A stretch of 64,000 nt of DNA from Pholiota molesta (GCA_014925825.1 JACGCK010000042.1:62001-126000); one strand, 5' to 3'. Counted from the stretch's first letter, positions 49,054 to 60,541 are shown. Notes: generated from the letters alone by a model not told the origin. A program made the numbers and translations.

Positions 49054-50567
49054 ATGAGTGCAATGCTGATCACTACCTTGTAAGTCGAGAATCATTATCT
49101 ATAACATAGTATCAAGTATTGACTAAACGACGCTATCTTATAGAACAGGTCCCCTGGTAGGATTATCTTACCTTGGGATATTGCATCATTGAATGCTTAA
49201 CATGCGACGCAGTTCATTACTCTCGTCATAGACTGGGCATTATTTGGAGTTCTAACGACTCAAGTTTGTGAGTAGTATCGAAATCCTAGTATTGGTCGAC
49301 TTAACGAGGAACGATGCATTCCCTTTTCGAAGATTATTATTCTCAAGGATTTCCGAATGACAGACGCACCCTCAAGGCACTGGTCTATAGTGTGTACTTA
49401 TTGCAGTTAACGCAGACCCTACTACGAACCGTGACATCCTGGAAGATGCTAGCCAGCGGCTTTGGAGATATTGATGACATTGATACGGTCTCGACAACGG
49501 CCTGGCTGTCATTATGCGTCACTGGAGGAGGTGGTATGTTGATCTTGTTCGAGTCCTTTTAAAAATGTTCATATTGCTAAAAATTCTGTGCTTTGCCATA
49601 GTGGCATTCATGGTCCAGTGGTTTTACGCCCACCGACTCGCTGTCCTCTCAAAGAGCAAAACCTTAGCTATTGTCATCGTGCTTGTGAGTCATTCCGAAG
49701 TTTCATAGACATTTGACCAGACCTTGGACGCTATATTTATCCTAGATATCCACCATCGCATATGCCGGAGCACTGGCGTCGGGCATTATCGCCAAACATG
49801 CCAATCGAATTAGCAAACTTCTGGCAAATCACCGATCCCAAATATTTACCACAACTGGTGTAAGATTTCCTGATTTTCTGAGGAGAATATAATATAGTGT
49901 GCTGATCGTTGCTTAGGTGTGGGGAGGCGCTGCTGCTGTCTGTGATGCGATGATCACAGTTTGCACATATTACCATGTAAGAGACACTTATTTTTGATAT
50001 TAAAGCCGACGCTAAGAATTGATTTTTGGAACTGTAGTTGCAAAAACAAAGAGGTAAAGGATTTCAGAAAACTCAGGCTTTATTATCCAAGATCATCCGG
50101 ACGACTGTTGAAACGGGAGCCGTCACAGGTAAGTCCAGTATCAAATCAATACTCAGACAAAGCTCAAACTAATACACGCCTTATTCCTAACAGCATTTTT
50201 CTCTATCCTCTCAATGGCTCTGTTTTACCTTCCAGGCCGTAATGGTTTAAACTATGATACAGCACCATTATTTGCAGCAGTCGACTTCCACGCAGTGGCA
50301 ATGTTGGCGGTACTCTGCAGCAGAATAAACCTTGTAGTTGCATTCGAACCGACAACCTGGCATGATAACGAGCTAGCCTTCGCCGCGCCGCGTGCTACTC
50401 GAGACACGAATGGGGTTGACCCAAACATCTCTACATCAGGCGGCCATTTACCCAGTTCAAGCGCCTTCAGAATGACGGAGCCTATCGCCCAGCGGGAGCA
50501 AGGTGCGGAAGCGTTCAAATTAATTTTGTATAATACTGAACTTGCCCGTGTTGAACAGGTTCACTAG
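49054..50567 (+). CDS. DUF6534-type seven-TM membrane protein (A)
   Basis: ATG 49054 (MSAMLITTL) joins TGPL, then FITLVIDWALFGVLTTQV, YYYSQGFPNDRRTLKALVYS, VYLLQLTQTLLRTVTSWKML, ASGFGDIDDIDTVSTTAWLS, VAFMVQWFYAHRLAVLSKSK, ISTIAYAGALASGIIAKHAN, VWGGAAAVCDAMITVCTYYH, KIIRTTVETGAVTAFFSILS, MALFYLPGRNGLNYDTAPLF and VDFHAVAMLAVLCSRINLVV. Nearly every exon holds one helix. The W..FGVLxxQVY, FPNDRR.LKALV and TIETG motifs are the DUF6534 signature. The tail (residues after RINLVV) is polar. A close paralog in reverse orientation lies at 55998-57366, and a peroxidase gene lies 440 nt downstream, tail to tail. Confidence 0.85.
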
Positions 50568-51005
50568 CTTAGTTCCGCGCGCGTTTAACTAGTTCAAGAT
50601 GTGGGACGATTCATATGACCACTGATCTTATATATTATTTTTTTAGATCTCTGTTCGTCTTGTCTTTATTTATTAGGACACAATGCATATATAGATATCT
50701 ATAAACTGAACGAAGTGTATACTCGGTATAGGCATTTGATTGAAGGTACGAACCGCACCGGCCTGCGCAAATCAGAGATTAAAAATAACGAATTCGAAAG
50801 CAGGCCCGTTTTTGACGGTGAATCATAGAATAGATGTCGAGACATTGCGAGTGTTTTTGCCGACTCATTGATAAATAATATTATTCAAGTGGTCCTACAT
50901 TCAGACATCGCAACTCACGACTGCTTCCATAACCATCGTCCACCTTGCAGCTGCGGCATAGCTAATCAATGCAGAGGATATTTCTCGTGATTGGATCGCC
51001 GGAGG

Positions 51006-53146
51006 CTATGTTGTCGAGGCATGGCCAGTAGGTATTGAAGCCAGCCTAGTCACTGAAACTGATGCGACAGACGGGACCAAGATCGAATTTGGCCCCGGAA
51101 AGGATGGAATATAGTCCGCTAAGTATTTAGTATGGTCTCTCCCTACCGCCTCCAAGTCTATCGTCAGTGAGAACCCCGAATCCACGATACTACCGAAGTA
51201 GTAGGCGTAGCCGTCGACAAGCACGCCTGTCTTGTTGTGCTGTAGTGGGACCGTGTAATTGAGTGCGACAGGGTAGGTATTGGAGGTGTAGCCAAACATA
51301 GTGGCTTTGGTGACCTCGATATCAGTGCGAATCTATTTGTAAAAGCGTCAGTAGTCCCATAAATTTCGTTTGTTATATCTCGCATAGAAGACGCACCCCA
51401 GTCACAAAGGTAAAGTTTGTCAGATGAGACCCATTACCAACGATGTCGAATGACCCGAGCTCATATACAGAAATTACCTCATCTTGAGGGAAAAGATACT
51501 CATCGCCTCCGTTATCGAGCATCTGCGGGCCCGATCCGTCATGCTCATCAAGCACGAACCAGAACTTCCCTATAGACTGGTTCGCGGTTATAGGCACGGC
51601 AATGTCGTAGCTTTCCAGCACGATATTGGCAGGCACCAGAAGAGGCGAAAAATTCTGAGGACCCGTCGTGGTGAAATTTGATGCCACCTTCGCGAAGCCT
51701 CCAGCGCAGTTCTGGAACTTCCCTCTTCGATCGCACCAGAATAAGCTGATCGTACGGCCTTGGGGAACAGGTTTATCCGCTGGGCGCGAGAGCTTGTATT
51801 GCAAATATAAATTAATCGTGTGCAGTAGTGAGAAGGAAGACGAGACTTACGCGCAAGGATGTTATGAATAAAAGCTGCGAATCAACGACCGTGATTAGGG
51901 CGTTTCTGACTTTGACGGGGAGCAGCTCGATTTCTTCAGTCAGTTGCGTATTCGAGGGTACAGTGTTCAACATGCGCTCTATCATCGTCGCACATGTATC
52001 TGCGAATGACGTCGGCGAAGCAAGACTATTGAATGCATTAGGTCAACAATGCGGATCAAAAAGAAGGGATACTTGCCTTTTCATCGTTACATTCCCATCG
52101 CTTGAGAAGATTCTCAGATCTGAGGCAAAACTGGCATTCGACGCCGGTACCACGAGTGGATTCTGCGTCGTCCCATCCAAGTACTCCGTGACACTACACC
52201 ATCGTAAATGTCAGTTTCAAGTCGAATACCAATACAAAACCCAAAGCCAAGCGCGACGCGCACTTACATAGCAGTATCAAACTGCGGCGTCGTATCAAAA
52301 TCCGCCAGCACAACCGCACTCGGATCCGACGCATTGGCCTTGACGACCTCGGGAAAGTCCACGCTCTGCACGCCGCCAATCGTATGCCCGCACGCCACGA
52401 GCTGGATCATCTCCGTCGCGTTGAACCCCTGCAGACGGAACTTCTCGACGTGCGTTGCAAGCGTCTGGTTCGGCTCGGGCACGCCAGGCATGCGGGGGCC
52501 CGTCGCGTCCTTGCGCCCCCCGCGGAACTTGAGAACGGGCCCGCCGCATGCGGCAATGGCCCAGGTCGCTCCGAAGGCGATGACGTCGGCGCCTGGTGAA
52601 CTGGATGAGTGCATGGTCTGGTAGGGATGTGCGAAGGACTTACGGGAGACGTATTTCGTGGCTGAGCCAAAGAAGTCCGCGGCAGTCAAAACCTGTCCGT
52701 TCCCCACATTCTGTGTGTACAGCATTCAAGTCAACATATTTTCGCCAGACGTCGTTTGGATCACGCGTACCTCCGGCCTGTCCAGCTCGTAGAATATCGA
52801 CGCGTCTAGCCCACCCGTCCCATCCGTAATATTATGCGTCGCCATATCATGATACGCCTATACACCCCATGATGCAATCAGCTACATTCCCGCATGCATA
52901 TCATACGCAAACCGCGCTCACAAAACGAAGCCACTGTGCACCGACGCTAGCCGTTGGCACGTCGCCGCCGCGCGTTCTACAGTTATCCACAAGAAGCGCG
53001 ATGGGGTTCCCTACGCGGTTGTCGCCGCCCTCCCACAAAAAGCTTTCGAGCGCCTCGTACTGGGGCGACGGCCACTGGTATCCTCGCGTAAAGCCGAAGG
53101 ATACCACCACGAGCCATGCGGTGAAGAGCGGAAGTCCTTGACGCAT
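51006..53146 (-). CDS. Secreted heme peroxidase with unrecognised C-terminal region (copy 1)
   Basis: ATG 53146, TAG 51008-51006; about nine exons, about 565 residues. Signal peptide MRQGLPLFTAWLVVVSFGFT with mature YQWPSPQYEALESFLWEGGD. The plant-type peroxidase core spans about 50-300. The distal site is QWLRFAYHDMATHNITDG (Arg about 74, Tyr 77, His 78), followed by GTGGLDASIFYELDRPEN. The middle is ADVIAFGATWAIAACGGPVL; the proximal His (about 196) is in MIQLVACGHTIGGVQSV, and a FDTTPQFDTA Asp follows. The residues for heme binding and peroxide cleavage are present, but the usual distal Trp or Phe is Tyr. After about residue 330 comes a Cys-containing, Asn-Thr-rich part (RPADKPVPQGRTISLFWCDR, GKFWFVLDEHDGSGPQMLDN, YELGSFDIVGNGSHLTNFTF) that I do not recognise. 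One intron (donor GCAAGT, about 52071) is GC-AG. It probably oxidises phenols or similar extracellularly; the hybrid-B type is a candidate class. Confidence 0.88.
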
Positions 53147-53249
53147 CGATGAGCGGAGATCGATGGATGGATATGGGTGCAGAGGACAGAGCGATCACTC
53201 TTTCTGAGCGTCGAGGTAAGTGTGAGGTTGAAAAGATTTGGGGCAGCCC

Positions 53250-53258
53250 TTAAATACC
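53250..53258 (-). promoter_or_regulatory. TATA-like box, peroxidase copy 1
   Basis: Minus strand reads GTATTTAAG about 105 nt before the ATG. The same sequence stands about 95 nt before the ATG of copy 2 and is the best-conserved part of the shared upstream region. Confidence 0.5.
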
Positions 53259-55997
53259 TTCCATAACTGGGGAATGACTTTCGATGACCAGGGCTCGATG
53301 TCAGTGAATGGGTCACACCACCGCCGCAGAGCAATCAACGCGGGCTTAGAAGAGCGCGGTGAGAAGACTGGAATCATGAAAGATCGCACATATGTACAAG
53401 AACAATCCGGGAAGTCTGAGTGTGATCCGTTAAGGGTCGCGGCTAATAGTCAGAAAGAAGTGAACATCGACTCACATATGTCGTCAAGAGAGAGCTGTTG
53501 TACATCATATATTCACAGATCCCAAAAGTGAGAAGCTCGAATAGACACTGACTCGAAGAAACACATACTCAAGGTGACCACATGGGCCTTTCGTTATCAT
53601 TCAGCTCGCAGGCCTGATGCGATGGGGATCGTGCATCACGCGGTACCGTATGGGCGCCAATGCATCTGCGTACAGAGCGACTGTATTGTTGGGACTTGAG
53701 ATTCATGTACGGCCACACATAGCCGCACAATACCACCACTTCAGAGCAACCAACGTGGGCATAGAAGAGAGCGGTAAGAAGACTGGAAAAATCATATCTG
53801 CTCGTGGTGTTTCACTTTAGTGCGAGTATAGGAAGGAAATTTAAAGTATCGCACATACAAGAACAATCTTGGAAGCTTGAGTATGACCGCTAAGCCTCGC
53901 GGGTAATAGTATTTAATAGTCAGAAAGAAGTTCTGAAAAATCATTTCTTGTGTTCAAGGGTCACTTTGTTCAAAGAACAAACAAATTAAACATGGTACTC
54001 ATACTTCAGAGTCAAGGGCAAGCGGGCTAGAAAACGCAAAGCGCAGTAAAAAGCATCAGAGCGCAGCAAAGCGCGGCAAAAAAAAAAACATCAAAGCGCA
54101 GCAAAGCACAACAAAAACAAAGCGCGGCCAAGGCATCTTCAAGATGTCGAACGCTGACCCGAGTATGCAAGATCACCTGTGAGTATTTACACGCAATGCG
54201 GCCTTTGTATCCAAGAGAGGCGCTTCAGAATTCGAACAAACAGGAAGGCGTCAGATAACTCCGGCGAACGCACAAACGACCACCAGGGCCCATCCAGTAT
54301 CGCAGAATAACACGCTGGATCAAAGACTATTCAGAGCGCAAATGAAGGTGACAGCGGAATGCGATGGGGGAAACGACCTTGCAAGTCTTGCGGCCTCTAG
54401 ATCTGAGCTATGACTCTGAGTGAGAAAAGCTCGACAGCCGGATACAAAAGCGGTAGAACTTGTCCTCCATGCAGGACGTCTTGTTTCGAGGCCGAGGTCA
54501 TCATAGAGTCATCTAAGCATATGTGCATTCATGGGCGGCGTATACATCGCGTCTCATCGAGCATGTATCAAATAACGCTCCTCCGTCCTACGATCTCACT
54601 ATTCGATAACGACTCCAATTAGCCCCTCCGTAAGAATTACGATGAAAACGCGAACGCACCTTGGAGAGCCCGTACGCCCAAAGCCCATACACGCCAATCC
54701 TTCCGACTTCGCCCCTCTTCAAAAGGCCGGAGATGTAACTGGGCGAGCGGAGTTGGTGTGTGAGGTCGGAAGCCGAAAGGTTCTGAAATAGAGGTATTAC
54801 GCCCGAACGGAGGACGAAGATTCTACATGCACTGGAACGACCTCGTCAGTGAAAGTACAAAGCCTCTATCGCACTGCGTACCTTTTGACATCTACCCGAC
54901 AGTGCCATCATTGGCTTGCCCACACCCCATTCGCGCAGGGTTTCAACCAGGTTCCAATTGCAAATCCAAAAACTTCAAAACTTGTCATAAACACTGCCCG
55001 CTGAATGCTGGAGCCTGGAAGTTTTGTAAATTCGTCCAGACCGCGGCACGTCGTCGCCAATCCATCCTCAACTTCTTCGCGGGATAATCCAGAGGGGAGC
55101 GAAGCGTTTGCAGTGACTCCTCTTTAAATGTGTGTGCACGCTAGTTCCCAGAAGTCGACATCTGCCTCCCGGTATGGTACCAGAATCCACGCGCAATGCG
55201 CGGTGCATAAGCAGAGTCGAGAACCGCTCGCACCCAGCGCTGTACCGGCCGATTCCAATTTGGAGTCGACGACGCTCGACTTCCGCAGCAAGGCGACACT
55301 AGGGCCATATGGAGGAAGAGTTTGAGGGTAGGCAGCGAGGAAGAATGGGGCAGCGTCCGGGCTCAAATTCGAGGTGTTGGCCAGGATACGTGACGCATGT
55401 TTAGCCCAAAGGTCGAATGGGGTACCTCACAGTGAGCTCCATAGCAGAGAATCTTGGTCTTGCTTTGCGAACGAGGAGTCAAGAGGAAAAGTAGGTTGAA
55501 GTTTTTGTTGAAGGCTTGAAGTTGGTAGTTGAGTCGTCGGATTATGCGGCCCGAAAGTCACATGCCCTCCCACCCATACTTAATTTTAAATCCCTGCTCG
55601 CTGCTGACGGCAAAACAGACGTTGCTGCAGGCCAACTGCAGGCTATGTCTACCATTTCGCTATGTGGGACAGCTCAGTGAAGCTTGGGCTGCTGATTGCT
55701 CTACTGGCCAAAAATTTCGTTACATACAACATTCATGCAATGTGTACTTTATAGATTTATTGGTCCATAGAAAACGCCAATGTCGGCATGGACGCGATCA
55801 TCTCAGTATTCGGCGCAAACTTGACAGATAAGATTTGTCTTTCTACTCGCGTATCCCAGCGCCCAAGTACTCAAAGGATTTGGAGTATCCGGAGCTTCAG
55901 GCTAGTTATTGCTCTGTACATGCACATATGTATGGAGTTAAATTTACACTTCCTGAATTTAAACACTTACGCACCTTGAGCTCTTCCCTAGCAAAAT
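53259..55997. other. Flank of the duplicated block, no intact gene
   Basis: Shares patches with 60643-63440. Fragmentary frames exist on the minus strand (for example around 54660-54730 and 55124-55366) that resemble those in the second block. They look like the wreck of a gene I cannot identify. Confidence 0.4.
54030..54125. repeat. AGCGCAGCAA short tandem repeat
   Basis: Imperfect tandem units of AGCGCAGCAA/AAGCGCGGCA type, interrupted by an A-tract. A shorter version is at 61195-61258 in the second block, so the tract was present before duplication. Confidence 0.65.
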
Positions 55998-57366
55998 TTA
56001 CACCTTGTTTATCGAATGGCTGGAGGTCGTAGCAACGTTAAATACGATAGCGCCCGACAAAGGGATAGTTCCTGCCAGCTCGTCATCGCGCCAAGTTGCA
56101 GATTCCGAGACAATTCCAAGCTTTATCCTGCTATTTAGCACCGCCAACATCGTTGTGGAGTAGAATTTGGCCTGTGCAGATACAGGTACCTCATAATATG
56201 ACGTGAAATAGAGACAGGGTGTATAATAAAGAGCCACTGTCAGGATAGAGATGGATGCTAGTGCCGACGAAGTATAGCATCAGTAATGGATTTCAAGGAA
56301 TGCAAGACAGACCTGCCTGTCAACATTCCTGTCTCAATAGTCATGCGAATTAATTTTGAGACGAGAGCTTGAGTTCGAGAGAGCATGATGCATTGACGTG
56401 TACCTCGGCGTAACTGGAAAGAAAGTGTTATACACAGGGTGGTGTTCGCACATAGTCGCACATGCAAATGGTGATCATAATATCGCAGGCAGAGCCGGCT
56501 ACCTCCCAAACCTAGTGGATAACATTAGAACCGCCAGACAAGTCTTTAACGGGATATTAATGGCGCTCATACCAAGTACAGTAAACACCTCTGTTTTGTT
56601 CAGCAACAAATTACTAAACTGCCCTGCCCGTTTTGACATAGTTGCAGTAGCTAATGATCCCGCGAAAGAAACGAGGGACATCTAAAGACATGGTATAATT
56701 ATCCAGGTCAAGAATTAGCGTAAAGAGACTTACAAATGTGATAAAGCTAGGTATTATTTTGCTCTGTGAGATGACGAGAATTCTGTATGCATAGAACAAT
56801 TGGACTAGGAGCGCCACTATAATTTAGAAGGTTATCAGCTTTCTAAGGTTGCCTTAATTGTATCATGAGCTGATAAACGTACCAATTCCGCCAATAACGG
56901 GAATCGCAACCCACGTTGTTCCAACCTCATCCATACCTTCGATATTCCCAAAACCCATTGCGAGCGTACTCCAGATAGACTGGGTCAGTAGGAATGTTTG
57001 TGCCATTTCCAGGACATAAATGCCAAAGACCAAGCCCTTCAGCAGTCGCCTGTCATTCGGAAATGCTTGGGAGTACAGATCTTGAAGAAGGATTATATCA
57101 TGCTCCATGAAAAGAAGATTAGCGATCCAGGGTGAAATTTACTCACAAACTTGAATCGAAAGGACTCCGAACAAGGCCCAGTTTAATATGATAATAATGA
57201 ACTATTTCAATATTGAGAAATTGCGTGAATCTCGAAGCGGTTCAAGTTCAAGGGCACTTACCGGAGGACCTGTACTAGAAGATGATTATGCAATGTTCAA
57301 TCATCGTCGATATATTCTACAACAACCATTGACCTACATAGGACCGGCTTTTGGATCCAACGGCAT
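55998..57366 (-). CDS. DUF6534-type seven-TM membrane protein (B)
   Basis: Paralog of the 49054-50567 gene with matching exon plan. ATG 57366 gives MPLDPKAGPITGPP across two introns, then FIIIILNWALFGVLSIQV, YLYSQAFPNDRRLLKGLVFG, IYVLEMAQTFLLTQSIWSTL, AMGFGNIEGMDEVGTTWVAI, VALLVQLFYAYRILVISQSK, an exon with SLVSFAGSLATATMSKRAG, AGSACDIMITICMC, TQALVSKLIRMTIETGMLT, SISILTVALYYTPCLYFTSY and MLAVLNSRIKLGIVSESATW with a polar tail. The exon ending MTIETGMLT seems to use a GC donor (GCAGGT) at the same place as the GT donor in paralog A. It sits head to tail between the two peroxidase genes. Unknown function; an intact reading is likely but a few exons rest on splice guesses. Confidence 0.8.
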
Positions 57367-57539
57367 TCTGAGGGAATTTGACAGTCAGCAGGCTATTCAA
57401 TTACATATTTGTGAAGTACTTACTTGAATACTTATGGGCAGTAGTACCTGACGACACTCACGCTGAAAAAACACGCCTTTTATATCATGATTTCGCGATT
57501 CCAAGTTCAAAGTGTAAAGTTCTCCATTACTAGAAAGGA

Positions 57540-57560
57540 TTCAGCGCTCAGCGCTCAGCG
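57540..57560. repeat. AGCGCTC tandem repeat
   Basis: Reads TCAGCGCTCAGCGCTCAGCG, the same unit as at 7793-7812. Confidence 0.55.
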
Positions 57561-58064
57561 ATCATCGGAGATCTGTGTGGATTGTATGTTTCAGTAAATC
57601 AAACAAGGCAATCGTAATGGCGCTCTAGTGGTATGCAATATCTGATTGATCCTATGATAGCACATAAATAGGATGATGATGTATTCGAGTAGTCACGTCG
57701 CCAGAGAAGTTGTGATAGTGATAGTGATAGAATTCTCCACGGTTGGCTGAGGAGGCTGATCGTAAAGATTGAAAGCACCAGTTTGAGAACGGGCGCTGGT
57801 CAGTGGGTGAGAATGCATTTTCGATTATCATATGGACAAGATCGTGGATGCGCTTAGGGAGAAATCATAAAAGATTAAAATTTTCTAGCAACACCGCCGC
57901 GGGCTCGATTGGACAGCGGATAAATCTAGAACTGTCTCCATACATATACATTGGACATCGAGTAGGACCGGTGCCTATTAGCATTTCTTTAAACAAGTAT
58001 CCAGAAAACGCGGTTGGCGAGACAAGACAAGAATGCTGTGAAGAATGAAGTAATAAAGTGGGAC

Positions 58065-58240
58065 CTAGGCCTACCTTTTCATCATCGCGCCCGATACCAC
58101 CGACAGATTCTGCATTGTCCAATCCAGGTACTCCGTGACTCTATCCTCGCGAATCGTGTCGATTACAATAATAAACTTCAATGAGAAATACAAGCGAGAT
58201 TTCTGAACTCACATCCCATTCAGGAAATCGTACTAATAGT
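58065..58240 (-). pseudogene. Fragment of a peroxidase gene (relic)
   Basis: Around 58090-58150 the plus strand reads like the intact copies' exon near 52140-52200 ('gattctgc..tcc..tccatgg-like' phrase with 'actccgtgact') and runs in the same orientation. Only this exon region and some intron survive. The matching scrap near 62290-62430 is its closest relative. Confidence 0.6.
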
Positions 58241-58402
58241 TGATACTTTGGCTCGAGGGTATAGACATGCACGAGTAGAATATTTACTGCACAATATATA
58301 AACATTGAAACATGACTGTTCCCGTACCCATCATCATCCACCTTGTAGCCGCGGCAGAGCTAATCGATGAAGATAATACTTTATGTGATTGGTCACCGTA
58401 GG

Positions 58403-60541
58403 CTATGTTGCCGAGGTAAGGCCAGTGGGTATCGAAGCCAGGCTAGTCACTGAGACTGACGCGACAGATGGGACAAAGATCGAACCTGGCCCCACAGAGT
58501 TGCCTTCAATATAGTCCGCCAAGTATTTAGTATCGTCTCCCCCCACCGCCTCCAAGTCTAGCGTCAGCGAATTCCCCGCATCCACGATGTTACCGAAGTA
58601 GTAGTCGTAGCCGTCGACGAGCACACCTGTCTGGTTGTGCTGCAGTGGGACCGTGTAGTTGAGTGCGACAGGGTAGGTATCGGAGGTGTAGCCGAACATA
58701 GTGGCTTTAGTGACCTCGATATCAGTGCGGATCTATTCGTAAAACGTCAGTAAACCCATACTAATCCTTTCTTAATATCCCGCGTGGAAGACGTACCCCA
58801 GTCACAAAGGTAAAGTTTGTCAAATGAGAGTCAAAACCAAGGAATACCGACGACCCGAGCTCATATACCGAAATGATCCCATCTTGAGGGAAAATATATC
58901 CATTGCCACCGTTATCGAGCGTCTGCGCACCAGAACCGTCATGTTCATCAAGCACGAACCAGAATTTTCCTATAGACTGGTTCGCGGTTATAGGCACCGC
59001 AATGTCGTAGCTATCCAGCGCGATGTTTGCGGGCACGAGAAGAGGCGAGGAATTCAGAGGGCCCGTCGTGGTGAAGTTCGATGCTACCTTCGCGGAGCCT
59101 CCAGCGCAGTCCTGGAACTGGCCCCTTCGATCGCACCAGAATAAGCTGAGCGTACGGCCTTGGGGAACAGGTTTATCCGCTGGGCGAGAGAGCTTGTATT
59201 GCAAATACAAATTAATCGTGCGTAGTAGGGAGAAGGAAGATGACACTTACGCGCAAGGATGTTATGAATAAGAGCTGCGAATTGACGATCGTGATTAGGG
59301 CGTTTCTGACTTTGACGGGGAGCAGCTCAATTTCTTCGGTCAGTTGCGTATCTGAGGGTACAGTGTTCAACATGCGCTCTATCATCGTCGCGCATGTATC
59401 TGCGAATGAGGCTGGCGAAGCAAGACTATTGAATGCATTAGATCAAGGATGCGGCTCAAAAAGGAGGGATACTTGCCTTTTCATCGTTACATTCCCATCG
59501 CTGGAGAATATTCTCAGATCTGAGGCAAAGCTGACATTCGACGCCGGTACTACTAGCGGATTTTGCGTCGTCCCATCCAAGTACTCTGTAATTCTGCCCA
59601 ACCAGTCATATCAGCTTCTAGTCGCACGCCAACGCGAAACACAAAGCAAAGCGCAAGGCGCACTCACAAAGCAGTATCAAACTGCGGCGTCGTATCAAAA
59701 TCCGCCACCACAACCGCACTCGGATCCGACGCATTGGCCTTGACGACCTCCGGGAAGTCAACGCTCTGCACACCGCCGATTGTATGCCCACACGCCACGA
59801 GCTGGATCATCTCCGTCGCGTTGAACCCCTGCAGACGGAACTTCTCGACGTGCGTCGTTAGCGTCTGGTCCGGTTCGGGCACGCCAGGCAGGCCAGGGCC
59901 CGCAGCGTCTTTGCGCCCGCCTCGGAATTTGAGGACGGGCCCGCCGCATGCGGCGATGGCCCAGGTCGCTCCAAAGGCGATGACATCGGCGCCTGGTGAA
60001 CTGGATGAGCGCATGGTCTGGCATCGATGTGCCAGGGACTTACGGGAGACGTATTTCGTTGCCGAGGCAAAAAAGTCCAAGGCCGTCAGTTTCTGGCCGC
60101 CCCCAACATTCTGCGGGTACAGCATTCAAGTCAACATCTTTTGACAACAGATGTCATTTGGATTGCGTACCTCCGGCCTGTCCAGCTCATAGAATATCGA
60201 CGCATCCATCCCACCCGTTCCATCCGTAATATTATGCGTCGCCACATCGTGATACGCCTAAACACTCCATGATGCGATCAGCCACATTTCCCACATGCAT
60301 ATCGTATGCAAAACGCGCTCACAAAACGAAGCCACTGTGCACCAGTATTACCCGGCGCGCCGCCGCGGATCCTACAGTCAGCCACCAGAAGCGCGATGGG
60401 GAGCCCCACGCGGTTGTCGCCGCCTTCCCACAGAAAGCTTTCCAGCGCCTCGTACTGGGGCGACGGCCACTGGTATCCTCGCGTGAGGCCGGAGGATACC
60501 ACCATCAGCCATGCGGCGAAGAGCGGAAGTCCTTGACGCAT
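58403..60541 (-). CDS. Secreted heme peroxidase with unrecognised C-terminal region (copy 2)
   Basis: Start 60541 is chosen by homology to copy 1: MRQGLPLFAAWLMVVSSGLT. A longer in-frame Met at 60583 exists but adds 14 residues absent from copy 1. The distal site is QWLRF joined to AYHDVATHNITDGTGGMDAS, the proximal site MIQLVACGHTIGGVQSVDFP, with DFDTTPQFDTA after it. The C-terminal part reads GRTLSLFWCDRRGQFQDCAG, SIGKFWFVLDEHDGSGAQTL and YELGSSVFLGFDSHLTNF. It differs from copy 1 at scattered positions, more in the C-terminal region and N-terminal loop (GGAPGN versus GGDVPTAS) than in the heme pocket. The GC-AG intron is conserved. It appears intact. Probable role: secreted peroxidase; substrate unknown. 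Confidence 0.88.

Larger units (their letters stand above)
50880..55570. repeat. Duplicated block A (peroxidase copy 1 plus 5' flank)
   Basis: Matches block B (58270-63440) in order. It spans the few dozen bases beyond the stop of the peroxidase, the whole gene, the promoter, the GCAGCAAAGCGC repeat zone, and a degraded flank near 54580-55570. Matches weaken toward the 5' side, and there are several indels (offset drifts from about 7395 to about 7700). Confidence 0.75.

Noticed and set aside
51484..52271. Plus-strand frames opposite peroxidase copy 1
   Set aside because: Mirror images of the peroxidase exons; the same shadows occur opposite copy 2.
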